A stretch of 64,000 nucleotides of DNA, taken from the NCBI GenBank assembly GCA_903852815.1, contig CAINRW010000044.1, forward strand, positions 1 through 64,000, written 5' to 3'. The notes under the pieces were generated by a model. The model saw only the letters and a program-made list of their open reading frames with translations. It made no database searches and was not told where the DNA came from. This stretch comes from an uncultured Actinomycetes bacterium (GTDB lineage Bacteria; Actinomycetota; Actinomycetes; Nanopelagicales; Nanopelagicaceae). A program made the position numbers and the translations under genes. Below are positions 63,703 through 64,000 of the stretch, one piece after another. The stretch's first letter is position 1. Each line of letters opens with the position of its first letter.

Positions 63703-64000
63703 ATGAGTAAAGCGGTCATAGCAGTAGTCGGAAGTGCAATGATTGATTTAACTGCATATGCAAGCCTTATTCCAGCACCCGGTCAAACTCTCGAAGGTGA
63801 TTTATTTACAACTGGTTTCGGTGGAAAAGGGGCAAATCAAGGGGTTATTGGGGCGTTATGTGGCGCCCAGGTTCACTTCATTGGAAAACTGGGTAACGAT
63901 CTTTTCGGAGATTCAATTTACGAGAATTTTAAACAATTAGGGATTGATACAAAATTTGTTGATCGCTCAGATACTCCTAATGGAGTTGCTCATATCTGGG
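63703..64000 (+). CDS. Ribokinase-type PfkB sugar kinase, N-terminal part (cut by window end)
   Basis: The ORF runs from the ATG at 63703 past the window end, 99 codons visible. AVIAVVGSAMIDLTAY and TGFGGKGANQGVIGALCGA are the PfkB N-terminal signature with the ribose-binding GGKGANQ, and FIGKLGNDLFGDSI follows. Ribokinase phosphorylates ribose to ribose-5-phosphate, fitting the divergent nucleoside hydrolase. The ATP-binding C-terminal half is outside the window, so the exact sugar is unconfirmed. Confidence 0.9.
   Translation, partial: MSKAVIAVVGSAMIDLTAYASLIPAPGQTLEGDLFTTGFGGKGANQGVIGALCGAQVHFIGKLGNDLFGDSIYENFKQLGIDTKFVDRSDTPNGVAHIW

Overview
The window reads as a chromosomal segment of a low-GC, streamlined actinobacterium, most like the freshwater acI lineage (Nanopelagicales: Planktophila/Nanopelagicus type). 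The marker content is actinobacterial: two WhiB proteins, MtrA-MtrB, PdtaS, mycothiol deacetylase MshB, TatB, AccD-AccE-AccA, and DUF3117, DUF3499, DUF5719 and Rv3235-type proteins. Base composition is AT-leaning, genes are packed with overlaps, and no mobile element, CRISPR array or stretch over 300 bases without a gene is present. The lineage is inferred from content and style, not from an alignment.

Layout. 1-8.2 kb: tail of a GH13 glucosidase, TerC, a short HPF, small membrane proteins, a PLP/FAD amino-acid block (MetB-like, FAD oxidoreductase, MalY-like) behind a LacI regulator, DUF4389 and AlkA. 8.2-9.7 kb: MsrB-MsrA, tRNA-Arg(CCG), WhiB1. 9.7-27.4 kb, mostly minus strand: PdtaS, DUF6912, an orphan CpaE/CpaB pair, Rv3235-like, SecA, ComF, MtrB-MtrA, SahH, phosphomannomutase, DUF3499, DUF5719, a giant glycosyltransferase and WhiB2. 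27.5-30 kb: sugar-1-phosphate nucleotidyltransferase, DapC, ferredoxin. 30-34.5 kb: CysS, MshB, MoeZ, TetR. 34.6-45.5 kb: DEAD helicase, MarC, PHP phosphatase, DMT transporter, Mrp, TatB, HtrA, O-methyltransferase, PepA, DUF3117, a stand-alone sigma region 4, SRPBCC, LOG, DapD. 45.4-52.9 kb: SpoIID/LytB, glycosyltransferase, LCP protein, UDP-glucose dehydrogenase, CoA-binding protein, PurE, PurK, BirA. 53-64 kb: one long operon accD-accE-maf-accA-pnp-phosphomutase-deoC-two aldehyde dehydrogenases, then a nucleoside hydrolase and the start of a ribokinase.

How the parts fit. BirA would biotinylate the AccA carrier made from the divergent operon. PNP, phosphomutase, DeoC and the aldehyde dehydrogenases form a plausible route from purine (deoxy)nucleosides to C3 and C2 products, and the nucleoside hydrolase and ribokinase handle ribosides and free ribose. 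DapC and DapD belong to the succinylase route to lysine and diaminopimelate. ManB, the nucleotidyltransferase, the glycosyltransferases, the LCP protein, SpoIID and MtrAB point to envelope building. SecA, TatB and HtrA handle protein export and quality control.

Most notable signals: (1) 21 start codons are preceded at exactly 6 or 7 bases by a TANNNT hexamer, the geometry of leaderless actinobacterial mRNAs. (2) Two divergent pairs share one symmetric TANNNTA element in an identical 18-base spacer. (3) Seven of nine convergent gene pairs overlap by exactly four bases, so both stops share a palindrome-like tetranucleotide. (4) An ALDH16-like enzyme appears split into two coupled genes. (5) A lone sigma region 4 sits where a SigE-type gene would be expected by synteny. 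(6) lpqB is missing and hpf displaced in the mtr-secA cluster.
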